Both the position numbers and the translations under genes were made by a program. A stretch of DNA of 64,000 bases. Origin: Saprolegnia diclina VS20. Taxonomy: Eukaryota; Oomycota; Saprolegniomycetes; Saprolegniales; Saprolegniaceae. The DNA lies in assembly GCF_000281045.1 (NCBI RefSeq), contig NW_008246070.1, forward strand, positions 149,543-213,542. The letters run 5' to 3'. Below the pieces are notes generated by a model that did no database searches, was not told where the DNA came from, and was given only the letters and a program-made list of their open reading frames with translations. Of this stretch, positions 1 to 9,907 are shown piece by piece (position 1 is the stretch's first letter; the number at the start of each line of letters is the position of its first letter).

Positions 1-38
1 AATGTGGGCATCGAAACTCAAAACTCAAAAGAACATAC

Positions 39-828
39 CCGCAACGTGCAAGTCGGCAAAGATGCTCTTCAGGAGACGCGCGGTCGTGTCCTTGGACGAC
101 GCCTGCGGCACCGTGAGGAGCCCAGGCTCACCGTGGATGCCGAGGCCGAGCTCCATCTCGTTGGCCTTGACGCGTTGGCTGGAAGCGTGGCCCGGCAGCG
201 TGCACGACTTCCAGGCGACGCCCATGGACGCAATGGCGAGGCTATTAACGTGCGCCTGGATCTCTTCCAGCGAGTGGCCTTGCGCAGCGAGCGCGCCGGC
301 AGCCTTGTGCACGAGGACCGTCCCCGCGATGCCTCGACGTCCGGCCTTGGAGCCTTGGATCGCGCAGTCGTCGCCGATGACGACCATCTCGACCTTGAGG
401 CCCTCGGCCTTGGCCTTTTCGATCGCAAGACCAAAGTTGAGGCGGTCGCCCTATGCATCGGGATGAGGCCATCGGCCACACTAGCTCGGTAATACCGTGT
501 AGTTCTTGACAATGAGGAGGCAGCCGTGGGGGCCAGTTACGAGGCGAATGGCCTCGAGCACCTGCTTGGTCGTCGGCGACGCAAACACGTCGCCGCAGAT
601 GACGCCCGTGAGCATGCCGTCGCCAATGTAGCCCGCGTGCGCCGGCTCGTGGCCCGACCCACCGCCCGAGAGGAGCGTCACTTGCTTGGCCTGGAGCTGC
701 TTGAAGTTGCGGTGCAGCACGATCTTGTGCTGGGCGACGAGCGTCAGCTGCGGCGAGCTCGCGACAAGGCCGTCGAGCATCTCTTCGACGGCGGTCGCCG
801 GCGCATTGAGCATTTGGAACGAAGCCAT
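39..828 (-). CDS. Dihydroxyacetone kinase, N-terminal part (runs off the left edge)
   Basis: This is the amino-terminal DhaK domain of a fused ATP-dependent dihydroxyacetone (glycerone) kinase, which makes dihydroxyacetone phosphate in the cytosol. Exon 1 (828-496) starts at MASFQMLNAP and carries the family hallmark SGGGSGHEPAHAGYIG, then GMLTGVICGDVFASP and LLIVKNYT. A 45-nt intron (495-451) separates it from exon 2 (450-39), which begins GDRLNFGLAIEKAKAEGL and includes VVIGDDCAI and the RRGIAGTVLVHKAAGA segment. A donor GTATGT at 38-33 shows that the gene continues to the left, so about 248 residues are visible. The DhaL part and the rest of DhaK are outside. Dak1-type single-chain enzymes are usually 550-600 residues. 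Family identity is certain; the substrate is taken from family knowledge. Confidence 0.93.
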
Positions 829-1276
829 GGCAATTCGCGAATGGCTTGTTGTTAGACAGCTCACCTCGTAAATAGTGTGTGATAGCGCCACCTGTCGGGC
901 AACTGCTGTCTCTGCAGTCACAACGTCAAGGTGGACCTCAGTGCTACTGCTTGTGCTCACAGCCATGCTTGAGCTCGCAGTCTAGAGTAGCCACACACTA
1001 CACCAAGCTGCACTACACCGAGCTGCCGTCGCAGGCTGGCGTTGGCACCAAGCTGGTGGAAGTCGTCGCGAGGCCAGAGAAGTGGCCGTGGCGCGGCAGG
1101 TCGGCCGTGATGCGGCAGCTACATAGACAGGCCGATGCTTGCGAAAGAAAGCGCAGTGCTAGGTGCCTGCAACGCATCAACAGCTTCGCTCGCAGCAACC
1201 TCAGACGATTGCGCTCGTCGTATCACACTATTTCGAGTGTGGCGGATGCCGAATCCGTATCGGTGGGACATGCGCG
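829..1276. other. Divergent intergenic region
   Basis: This is the shared upstream region of the leftward dihydroxyacetone kinase and the rightward Mrr-like gene. Open frames here are short and lack family features. I see no RNA gene or repeat. Confidence 0.5.
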
Positions 1277-1881
1277 ATGGGCCTGCCGAGCGTGTTTGGT
1301 CGGCGGTGGCACGCCACGGCCGCCGCCAAGGGCGTCGCGTACGAAGAGATGGTGGCTAAGGAGCTGCGGAAGCTTGGCTGCGACCTCGCGCCGACGGCCA
1401 TGTCGATGGACGGAGGCATCGACCACATTGTAGGAACTATTTGCCGGCCTTTCTCACGCAGCACACATAGGGTATGTGGGCCTTCCCGGATGCATCTCGG
1501 ATCCGCATCGTGACGCAGTGCAAGCACGAAGAGAAGCCGACGGGTGTGACGTACCTGCGCGAGTTTGAAGGCGTCTTGGGCAAGCAGCCGCCGAGTACGA
1601 TCGGCGTCTTTGCCAGCGCGTCCGGCTACAGCCTCTACGCCAAGCGGTAGGCATCTCCATGGGGACTCGAGGTGCGATGACAGGCTAGGTTCTTTACGCA
1701 GATGGCGCAGCCTGCGATGCGGCTGACACTCAACGGCAGCGATGGCCTCGTCGAGTTTGACATGAACACGCCGGCGAGACGGCTCGTGCCCAAGCTCGTG
1801 CCCGGCTCCACCTTTCTCGACGGCTCCCACGTCCTCGTCTTGACGTACGACGGTCACGTCCTCGACGACGACGATACATAA
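1277..1881 (+). CDS. Mrr/restriction-endonuclease-fold protein, RRG7-like
   Basis: Three exons (1277-1429, 1471-1646, 1689-1881) encode a protein of about 174 residues. The first starts MGLPSVFGRRWHATAAAKG, an Arg-rich leader that could target mitochondria. The core is YEEMVAKELRKLGCDL, then DGGIDHIGMWAFPD across the first intron, then RIRIVTQCKHEEKPTG. This gives the E...D-(x)n-(Q)xK layout of type IV Mrr-like endonuclease folds: an early Glu, the Asp in DGGID, and Gln-Cys-Lys. A second QPPSTIGVFASASGYS strand-helix follows. Fungal RRG7 (DUF2034), needed for respiratory growth, has the same short architecture. Introns of 41 and 42 nt end in TAG. Mitochondrial location and nuclease activity are inferences. 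Confidence 0.65.
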
Positions 1882-1897
1882 CTTGTTTCTCTGATTC

Positions 1898-3976
1898 TCA
1901 ATATGAAATGTACCACGGGTTGAGCGTCGACCAGCTAAACTGGACCGACTTGGTAACGACAAACGAAATGCCGGACGCGAGCGTGACGCTGAGTCCGAGC
2001 AGCTGGTCGGGCGAGAGTCGCTTGCCCCAGTACCGAATATAGTCGTCGTGGTGGTCGATCTTGTCGATGAGCGCCTTGAAGTACTCGATGCGCCGGCCCT
2101 CGTCGGCCTCGGCCAAGAAGCGCGCATCTTGCAGCTGCAGCAAGTGCATACGCAGCGTGTCGGCGTGGTTGGCTTGGAGCGACACGACCGACGAGAGCGG
2201 GAAGAGGTACAATAGGATCGAGAGCGACCCCGCGAGCGCCGCCATGAGCAGATAGTACGTCGGCATCGGCGCCGTCCCCGTGAGGCAGTAGACTGCCAGG
2301 CCGCCAACAGCAACGACAAACTGAATCATGGCCAGTGACACGAGCACTTGCACAAAGGTCGCGTAGAGCTTGACGGTCGCGACCACCGCGCAGCGGAGGC
2401 GGAACCAAGCGAGAACGTTCCGGCCTCGCGTCAAACTGATGCGCGGTGTGAGTGCGTCAAACTGCCGCCACAACGTCCAGATGACCAGCGTACACGTGCC
2501 GACGCACTGCGGGATGAAGCACATTTGGAAGAGGAACTTGGTGAGCAGAAAGGCCGGGATCGGCGCCACGACCCGCGCGCCGTGCACGAGGTCCAAGTAG
2601 TGCTGCAGCGAGATGTCGGCGTAGACGGTCTCGAGGCGCGGCGTGAGCGCCTGCACGTCGCCGCACGTGGTGTTGTAAAAGGTCCCGAGGAAGCTGAACG
2701 CCGCCTGTCCGTGCTTGGCGACAAACGAAAACGACGTGCTTTCTTGGCCCCGGACGTCGAGCGACGCTGCGTTCTCCAAGCGGAAGGTTGCCGGCTCGTT
2801 CGTCTCAGTACGAAACCCAAGCACCAGCGTGGGGAGACCCCGCGCGGTCGTCGGCGTCGGCTCCAGCAAGAAGCTCCAGATACCTTGGACGCTCTGGCTC
2901 ATCGCGCCCGGTGTACAGCTCGACGTGACGTGGCCCTTGACGCTGTAGAGGACGTTGTCTGGGGAGTTGACGAGCGTGTTGAAGCCGGGGAGGAGAATCG
3001 GGGTCGTCGGCAGCACCCACGTTGTCCACGAGAGCATCAGGAGCAGGTTGAGGCCCATGGTGCAGTTGACGAGCACGACAAGCCGGATCGCCCACTTGAC
3101 GAGCGTCGACCGAATCGACCGCGCGAGCCGCGTCGATGCAAAGTGCTTGGGGAGAAAGCTCGGCTCCAAGGGCCGTTCGTGGTCGTCGACGAGCTCCAGC
3201 GTCCGGAGGTCCGTCGTGAGGCCGAGGAGGTGCGTGTTGGGGATCGACAAGATCAAATTGAGCGGGAGGAGGAGGCACGCGCTCGGAAACACGATCGCTT
3301 GGAGAGCGAAAAAGAGTTGGTAGCGCGCAGTGTACCGGCCGCGCTGCTTGAGCGTCGTCGCAAACGCGAGTCCGACAACGAGGAGGAACACCGTGTAGAG
3401 CTCGAGGAGGCCCCAGAAGAGCACTTGGGCTGTGAATGGCAAGGAGAAGACGATACTGGCGTACGTCGCCCAGAGGTAAGCCCACGACAGAAATGCGTGG
3501 AAGCGGGGCAGGTGCGCATAGAGCTCGGTGATTCGGGCGGGCAGCGGGCACCGAAGCGCTTGCAGCAGCGCGACGAGCGGAAAGCCGACGAGCGAGACGA
3601 GTAGTGGCATCGCAAAGCGCCGACTTAGCGCGACAAAGGAGACGTAGAGGTCGTACTTTTCGACGCGGGACGTACCAAAGATGGTCCACGAGCCGTCGTG
3701 GCCACTGCATTGCGCCTTCTCCTTGGGCGAGAGGGTCTCGTGGCACTTGGCGCAAAAGTGCATTGGCTTGGGATCGAACAGATGGAGAATGAGCTGGAGG
3801 TAGTCGTACACCTTGTAGTCGTGCTGGTAATAGACTGCGGCGTTCGTCGGCATCGGCGCCTGAAACCACACGCTCGCGCAGTGCTCACTTGCGCAGTACG
3901 TGCGCATGCGACTCGTGTCGTCCGACTCGAGCGTAACGGCGACGTCATCGAGATTAGCGTCGGACGACGAGTCCAT
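1898..3976 (-). CDS. Large multi-pass membrane protein of unknown function
   Basis: A single exon encodes 692 residues, taking the ATG that gives MDSSSDANLDDVAVTLES. The frame is open further upstream, but that stretch has no membrane-protein character. The acidic N-terminus is followed by a Cys-containing segment (YCASEHCASVW ... FCAKCHETLSPKEKAQC) that could be a small metal-binding knuckle. About nine hydrophobic spans then follow in two blocks, separated by a roughly 170-residue polar loop with NTTC-type glycosylation sequons. The C-terminal part has a helix HADTLRMHLLQLQDARFL before a last hydrophobic stretch. I do not recognise the family. The topology suggests an endomembrane or plasma-membrane protein. 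Confidence 0.8.
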   Translation of the reverse strand: MDSSSDANLDDVAVTLESDDTSRMRTYCASEHCASVWFQAPMPTNAAVYYQHDYKVYDYLQLILHLFDPKPMHFCAKCHETLSPKEKAQCSGHDGSWTIFGTSRVEKYDLYVSFVALSRRFAMPLLVSLVGFPLVALLQALRCPLPARITELYAHLPRFHAFLSWAYLWATYASIVFSLPFTAQVLFWGLLELYTVFLLVVGLAFATTLKQRGRYTARYQLFFALQAIVFPSACLLLPLNLILSIPNTHLLGLTTDLRTLELVDDHERPLEPSFLPKHFASTRLARSIRSTLVKWAIRLVVLVNCTMGLNLLLMLSWTTWVLPTTPILLPGFNTLVNSPDNVLYSVKGHVTSSCTPGAMSQSVQGIWSFLLEPTPTTARGLPTLVLGFRTETNEPATFRLENAASLDVRGQESTSFSFVAKHGQAAFSFLGTFYNTTCGDVQALTPRLETVYADISLQHYLDLVHGARVVAPIPAFLLTKFLFQMCFIPQCVGTCTLVIWTLWRQFDALTPRISLTRGRNVLAWFRLRCAVVATVKLYATFVQVLVSLAMIQFVVAVGGLAVYCLTGTAPMPTYYLLMAALAGSLSILLYLFPLSSVVSLQANHADTLRMHLLQLQDARFLAEADEGRRIEYFKALIDKIDHHDDYIRYWGKRLSPDQLLGLSVTLASGISFVVTKSVQFSWSTLNPWYISY

Positions 3977-4402
3977 TGCTCCCGCTCGTTGGCCTTTTTC
4001 AAAGTGCGAAAGGCAGCGACGTTCTTGCGGTTGGTGGTGGCAATGGCGGCCACCGACAGCAACATGGACCCAAGGACGTTTCGCGACGCCCCATCTTGGC
4101 CCCACGGATGCTCGCATTCACCGAGTCGAATGAGACTACAGGGCGATAGTCTATCTACAGCTGCGGCAATCCTACAGGCCAACCTTCGTTGCTTGTGATG
4201 CCATATTGATCAAGCCCCGAGTCCTCGTGCTAGCTTCTGCATGAAACAGCTCATTTGGCGTCATCAGTTCGGATTTCTCGAGTGTAGATGCTTTACGAGA
4301 GAGCGAGACGCGGGATCGATACGAGGCGAGTGCATCGCGTCATGAGAGCCAAAGTTAGTGCAATATCAACATGGTATGAGCGAAGGCTTAGTACGGTGTA
4401 GG
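3977..4402. other. Intergenic region
   Basis: This lies between the 5' end of the leftward membrane protein and the 3' end of leftward PSMD9. It should hold the promoter of the former. No conserved coding segment or repeat was seen. Confidence 0.5.
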
Positions 4403-5244
4403 CTACCCGCTGTGCTTGTACGGGACGAGGAGGCAGCCGAGGACGCCATTGCCGAGCCATTGGTGCGGCGTGAGCTGGAGGCGGAAGCGGTCGCTGTCGT
4501 TGCGCTCGACAACAACCTCGATCGGCATGTTCATGTTGCGGAGCACAATGTCGCGCACGGCAGCGAGGTCGCGGTGGTTGGTGGCGTTGGCACTCCCGAA
4601 CGCAATGATGCTATCGTAGGCCTCGAGGCCCGCTTCGCTTGCGGGCGAGTCTAGTCACGCCGTGAGAAGACCTAGGCATGTATGTGCAAGCAACGCACCA
4701 GGCTGGACCGAGTCGACAAGCGCGAACGGCGCCATCTCGAGCACTAGATGTTGACCGTAGGACGCTGTTTATCGCAGTCGAGACGTACCGACAGGGTCGT
4801 CAACCTTGACAAGCAGAGGCGCTTCTTTCTCTGGAGTCCGAATGGGCGCGGGAGGCCGCACGGGCGCTTGGGCTGCAGCGGCTTATGAGGCCGGCAACGA
4901 TTTCATGGAACTCGTACCTGGGGTCGGGACCGCGGGCTTGCTTGCAGAGTAGATGCTGCGCCACATACCATAAGTTTTGATAGGCTATGGCGCCGAGCGT
5001 ACCCGGCCATCACGTCTTCAATGTCCTTCATCACGAACTTGAGGTCGGTCTGGAGGCAGGCGAAGCGGTGGCGCTTGTGGCGAACGGTGTAGACGTCAAT
5101 GTCTCCGCGGGGAAAGCCTTCGGCGTCGATGAGCGGGCCCTTGAGCCCGGCGGGGTTGGGTCCTGACGTCAGCTCCTCCACGATGAGCGCGATCTCGGCC
5201 TCGATCGTGGCGCGCTGCTGGTCGAGCTCCTTGAAGCGGTCCAT
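4403..5244 (-). CDS. PSMD9: 26S proteasome assembly chaperone PSMD9/Nas2 (p27), PDZ domain
   Basis: PSMD9/Nas2 binds the ATPase Rpt5 during assembly of the proteasome base. Exon 1 starts MDRFKELDQQRATIEAEIAL and carries the diagnostic GLKGPLIDAEGFPRGDIDVY and VRHKRHRFACLQTDLKFVM, matching the Nas2 N-terminal coiled coil. The end of the gene encodes the PDZ domain: PFALVDSVQPDSPASEAGL, then EAYDSIIAFGSANATNHRDL and LTPHQWLGNGVLGCLLVPY. At least three or four short introns interrupt the gene. Joins at about 4796 to 4754 and 4709 to 4653 restore the PDZ frame. The linker exon near 4850-5000 is uncertain. The start at 5244 is the first ATG in frame, since the frame upstream has only a TTG. Confidence 0.9.
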
Positions 5245-5822
5245 CCTTCGAAAATGGTTATTCGACTTCGCCAAGCAAAACGCATTTAACCTTCGCGTTT
5301 TACTTTCTCAAAGCCATAAACGCAACACGGCAAACTGTTTAAACACGACCAAGGTTTTGTGCGCATTTAACCGGATGCATACCTGGCTGAGCGAGCACAG
5401 CACAGAAGACCTCCGATGCTCGACATGTCGCCTGCCCCAAGGGTCAATATAAGAATGCATTTTGATTCCGCCTTGCCTGCCCTTACTGACAGCTCGCAGC
5501 GGTAGCTTCCCGCACGCCAACAAGAGCATGCCTGGCCACTTGACGCTTGGCTTCGGCATCGCCTACGACAGGTCGACACGAGCTCGTGCGCTGGCCTGCA
5601 TCCCGGGCTGTCAGCCACGCTCGTCATAGCGCAGACGACGACTGACGCGTTGGAGCTCCTGGCGACGGCCTGCCGACGCGTCTGCATTCCTGATCGCTGG
5701 TGCCGCCACGCGATCACGGCCCGTTATCCGGCGTCGTATCCGGCAAACATATCTTGACGAGACGCCACTCGGTATCCTTCCTTCCTTGGAATAAGACGCT
5801 TGGCTGGTCCGCGCGCAGGTGA
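5245..5822. other. Divergent PSMD9/kinesin intergenic region
   Basis: This 578-bp region sits between two outward-facing genes. Near the PSMD9 side it holds CGCATTTAAC, GCGTTTTAC and GCGCATTTAACC (5281-5372). Near the kinesin side it holds two copies of TATCCGG (about 5725-5731 and 5737-5743). Both motif types recur elsewhere in the window. No gene was found. Confidence 0.5.
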
Positions 5823-8678
5823 ATGCATGGAGGTATGAAGAGCGGTGCCATGTACGACTACACTGCATCGCCCCGCGGAAGCAAGCCACTGAGTCGCCCT
5901 ACGAGCTCAGTCGCGCGGACGACAGCGCTCAAGCGCCAGGTCGCACGCGACGCGACCCCGTCGCCCTCTGCGCGCCGAGCGCCGGTCGTTCTTGACGACG
6001 ACGACGACCGCGACTCGATCAGCAGCCACAGCTCGAGTGTAAGCCATCGGTACGGGTCTAACTTTAAGGTCGTGATCCGCGTCCGGCCGCCGCTGCCGCG
6101 CGAGCTCCAGAGCGACAAGCCGTTCCAGAACGTCGTGGCCGTGGACCCGTCGGGGCACTACCTCAGCGTCTCGGATTCGTCGCACCCGCCGGACGACCCG
6201 TCGCTTCTCAACGCCGGCTCGTCGTACAGCAACCACTCGTTCTCGTTCGACCACGTGTACGACCAGCACAGCACACAGCGCGCCGTCTACGAAAACACAG
6301 CCAAAGCGGTCGTCGAGTCGTCGCTCGAAGGCTACAACGCGACGATCTTTGCCTATGGGCAGACGGGCACGGGCAAGACGTACACCATGGAGGGCTTCAA
6401 CTCGAGCGGCGGCAGCTCCTTGGAGGATCGGGGGATCATTCCGCGCGCGATCGAGCAGATCTTCCTGCATATTCAGGCAAATGTGAGCGCTCGCATGCGC
6501 TTCCTCGTGCGCGCGTCGTACCTCCAGATCTACAACGAGTCGATCTCGGACCTCCTCAAGCCCGAGCGCAACAACTTGACGATCCGCGAAGACAAGAAGC
6601 GGGGCGTGTTTGTCGAAGGGCTCTCCGAGTGGGTCGTGCGGTCGCCAGAGGAGATTTACGGGCTCATGGAGCGCGGTGGCGCGATGCGCGCGACGGGCAG
6701 CACCAAGATGAACGAGATTTCGTCGCGGTCCCACGCCGTCTTTATCATCATCGCCGAGCAGAGCCAGACCATGTACGTCGACACGACCGGGAAGGAGATC
6801 GCGCTCGAGGAGTTCACAGCGCTCGTCAACTCGCAGCCAACGCGGTGCGTCCGGAGTACGAGTGGCCACGTGTCGATTTAGAGTTGTTTGAGTAGAGACC
6901 GCACCAAACTCGAGTCGCTCGTGCGTCAGAGCTTCAAGGTCGGGAAGCTCAACCTCGTCGACTTGGCCGGCTCGGAGCGCGTCCGGCTTTCGGGTGCGAC
7001 CGGCCAGCGCCTCGAAGAAAGCAAGAAGATCAACCAGTCGCTCTCGGCCTTGGGAAATGTCATCGCGGCGCTCACCGACGCGCGCGGGCGGCAGCACATT
7101 CCGTACCGCGACTCGAAGCTGACCCGAATTCTCGAAGACTCGCTCGGCGGCAACTGCAAGACGACCATGATGGCGATGATCTCGCCGGCGCTCGAGGCGA
7201 TCGTCGAGTCGCTGTCGACGCTCAAGTTTGCCAACCGCGCGAAAAACATCAAGAACGAAGCGCGCGTCAACGAAGACTTGGACCAAAAATCGCTCCTGCG
7301 CAAGTACGAGCGCGAGCTCAAGCGGCTCCGCGCCGAGTTGGAGGAGAAGAACCGGAACGTCGTCGATAAGCGGCGGCTCCTCGAGCTCGACGAGCAGCGC
7401 CGGCGCGCCGAGGAAGACAAGATGGCCGCGATCCGCGCGCTGGAGCAGCGCAGCCTCGAGTTCATGCTCGAGAAGGAAGAGAAGAAGAAGCTGGAGCAAC
7501 GCATCATCATGCTCACGTCGCAGATGCTCATGAGCCACCAAAAGAAGCCGCCCACGTCGACGTCGTCGACGGAAAGCACCGAGTTTTCGACCGAAGACCC
7601 GCAGTTTCGACTCGCGTTGAAAGAGCAGCAAGACCGGATTCGCAAAGAGTACGAGTGTCGACTGGCCGACTTGGAGAAGGAGCGCGAGACGATCGAAGAA
7701 GAGAAGGCGCAGGTCGATCGGTACAAGCAGCTCTTGCTCAAGCAGCGAGACATAATGATTGCGCTCACGCAGCGCCTCAACGAGCGCGACGAGCAGATCA
7801 TGGCGCTGCAGGTTCGTTCGTTCGTCGCTTCTCCTGCCTTTACGCTACCTTGGATCAACTAGGACGAGCTCGATGCGTACGACCGGCACCAAAAGGCGCT
7901 CGAAGAAAAGCTCGACGAGAAGACGGCGCAGCTCATCCACTTGCAGCGGGTGACGATGGAGCACAACGCGACGTCGCCCAACAAGAACGCCGAGCTCATC
8001 AAGGCGCTCGGCGAGTGGGGCTTCAAGCAGCAGCGGCCGTCGCCCGAAGGAAGCGCGAAGCAGTACGTGCCGTACGAGCGTCCGACTGTCTACAATTCGG
8101 CCAAGCTCGATAACAATGCGACGCCGCCAAAGGACCGGCTCTTGTCGGCGGACGAGAAGATCGCCGAGCTCCATTGCGTGCTCGAGGCGCAGACGGCCGA
8201 GTACAGCCGCGCGCTCAAAGAGCTCGAAGACGTCCGGTCCGAGAAGGTCTCGGTCGAGTACGCGATGCGCGAAAAGATCGAGTCGTCGGCCGTGCGGGAC
8301 GCCAAGCACGTCGACCTCCAGAGCCGCTGCGACACGCTCACGAAGGAGCGCAAGGCGGTCCAGACCATCATGGAGCAGAAGATCAAGGCGCTCGTCGACG
8401 CGATCGCGCGAGCGAGTGACGCAACGCTCGAGACCGCCGGCGGCGTCGACCGCGTTGGCGAGCCGGCCAAGTGGCTCTGCCGCGAAGTGCACGCGCTGCA
8501 GCGGCTCGTCAACGCCTCGATCGTCGCGCTGCGCAACGCCAACAGCAACGACCCGCCGCCGGCGCCCGAAGCCAGCAAGCCCTCGACGTATACGACCGGC
8601 GGGCTCTCGGTCGAAGAGCTCATCCAGAAACGGCGCCAGCAAATGCAAAAGGACAAGCTGCACCAGTCCCACAAATAA
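5823..8678 (+). CDS. Kinesin with N-terminal motor and C-terminal coiled coil
   Basis: Exons 5823-6844, 6896-7811 and 7863-8678 join to give a 917-residue microtubule motor. The motor domain spans about residues 78-430. It has the core strand [12 protein letters not shown], the P-loop [15 protein letters not shown] near residue 178, switch [12 protein letters not shown] near 297 and switch [12 protein letters not shown] near 361. [27 protein letters not shown] and [15 protein letters not shown] follow, the last marking the neck. An Arg/Glu/Lys-rich coiled coil ([19 protein letters not shown]) follows, and the tail ends [14 protein letters not shown]. The first 77 residues are low-complexity and Ser/Arg-rich. 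Both introns are 51 nt. An N-terminal motor implies plus-end motility by family knowledge. The subfamily is unresolved, so a mitotic or flagellar role cannot be chosen. Confidence 0.95.
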
Positions 8679-8779
8679 GAACTTGAATAGATTGTGCATA
8701 TTTAATACGAAGACACGGTGATGCGAGTCGTCATGGCATGAGGACGCGACGTCGTCACGAGACAGAGACAGAGGAGAAA

Positions 8780-9690
8780 CTAGGGTGACGGCGTGTCGTC
8801 GAGGAGACTGGCGTCACCGTCGTCGGTCGTGGGCGTTGCCACGTACTCGCCTTTGGCGGTCGTCGTTGTAGTCTTGAGGACGTTGTCGAGGACCCAGAAC
8901 TGGATGACGTTGATGGCGCACGGACCGAGGATCATGACGAGGACGAGTTCCAAGTGGCGGTGGCGCGCGAAGACGGCAAACGCGGACGTTGCGATCGCCG
9001 CGAGCTGCTTGTAGGCCGTGTACATGAGGAGGATGACGAGGCACTTCATGGTCAGCAGCAGCACGACGTAGGCGAGAAGCTGCTTGAGCCAAATGCTACG
9101 CGTCGTGCCATGAGCGCTCCACTGCTTTGCAATGATTCGACGCGAACCGAAAGTTGGGCGGGTCGCCGTACTCGCCCGAGCGCATGATCGATGTCCACTG
9201 CAACCGCGTCGCCAGCTTCTTCATCTGGCGAAGCAGAACTACGCATGGTCGCATGAGCTTGCAATAGCATGCACGCAAGTATCTACTTAGCACGAGAAGA
9301 GTGCCAAGCGTCGCGTCAATGAGGAACGTCATAAAGTAGATTGCACACTAGAGTACACTGAGTGATGCCAAGACGACCATACGCACCTCGTCGTCGCTGA
9401 CGTCGGCCCTGCGTGTCAAGAAGATGGAGAGCAGGATGTTGAGCATGTGGATCATGAGCGCGCCGATGCCTTGCTTGCTCACGTCATAGGTCCAGACCTA
9501 CATCGCGCCATGGGCTACCAGCGGCTGCCACGTAGGTTACGTTGAAGGAGCGCTTGGGCTGCTCGAGCTCGCGCTTGACGTAGAGCACGCCCATAGCGCA
9601 GAAGCCCAAGAGCACTTGGATGAAGCGGGCGAAGCCGTCCGTGAGCAGGAGACACTGGTCCTCGTCGCCCACGTAGTCGAAGCCGTCCAT
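8780..9690 (-). CDS. STIMATE: STIMATE/TMEM110-like ER membrane protein
   Basis: Five exons (9690-9541, 9497-9387, 9347-9287, 9238-9148, 9095-8780) give 242 residues with about five hydrophobic spans. In order they encode GFARFIQVLLGFCAMGVLYV with KRELEQPKRSF, then WTYDVSKQGIGALMIHMLN, YFMTFLIDATLGTLLVL, the hallmark SGEYGDPPNF, LLTMKCLVILLMYT and VLVMILGPCAINVIQFWVLDN. This is the full layout of the TMEM110/STIMATE family, which in animals regulates store-operated calcium entry at ER-plasma membrane junctions. Whether that role holds in this organism is unknown. The short Thr/Asp-rich tail ends LLDDTPSP. It converges with the kinesin, leaving a 101-bp gap. Introns are 39-52 nt. Confidence 0.88.
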
Positions 9691-9780
9691 CGGGACAAGA
9701 TTTTGTTTCTTCGGTGAAACCCGAAACCTCTCAATACTTGTACGTGGATGCATATTCGCTTCTACAGTATACTATATTGA

Positions 9781-9840
9781 CCAATCAGAAGCCGCGGCAA
9801 GTTCGAGACGCCAATCGAAATGCGCGAATTTCTAGAACCG
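9781..9840 (+). promoter_or_regulatory. Heat-shock-type promoter of BAG-ACD copy 1
   Basis: This segment holds two CCAAT boxes (9781-9785 and 9811-9815) and the perfect inverted heat-shock pentamer pair TTCTAGAA (9830-9837), about 70-130 bp upstream of the ATG at 9908. The same block is repeated unchanged upstream of copy 2. HSF control is an inference from the element. Confidence 0.65.
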
Positions 9841-9907
9841 ACTGGAAAAGCCACGGGCGCGCCAGCTCACCAAAGCTCTCATTTCTCATTTCTCATTTGC
9901 ACTCAAC

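Noticed and set aside
5907-7631. 570-codon open frame antisense to the kinesin
   Set aside because: The kinesin motor motifs fix the coding strand; the antisense frame is compositional.
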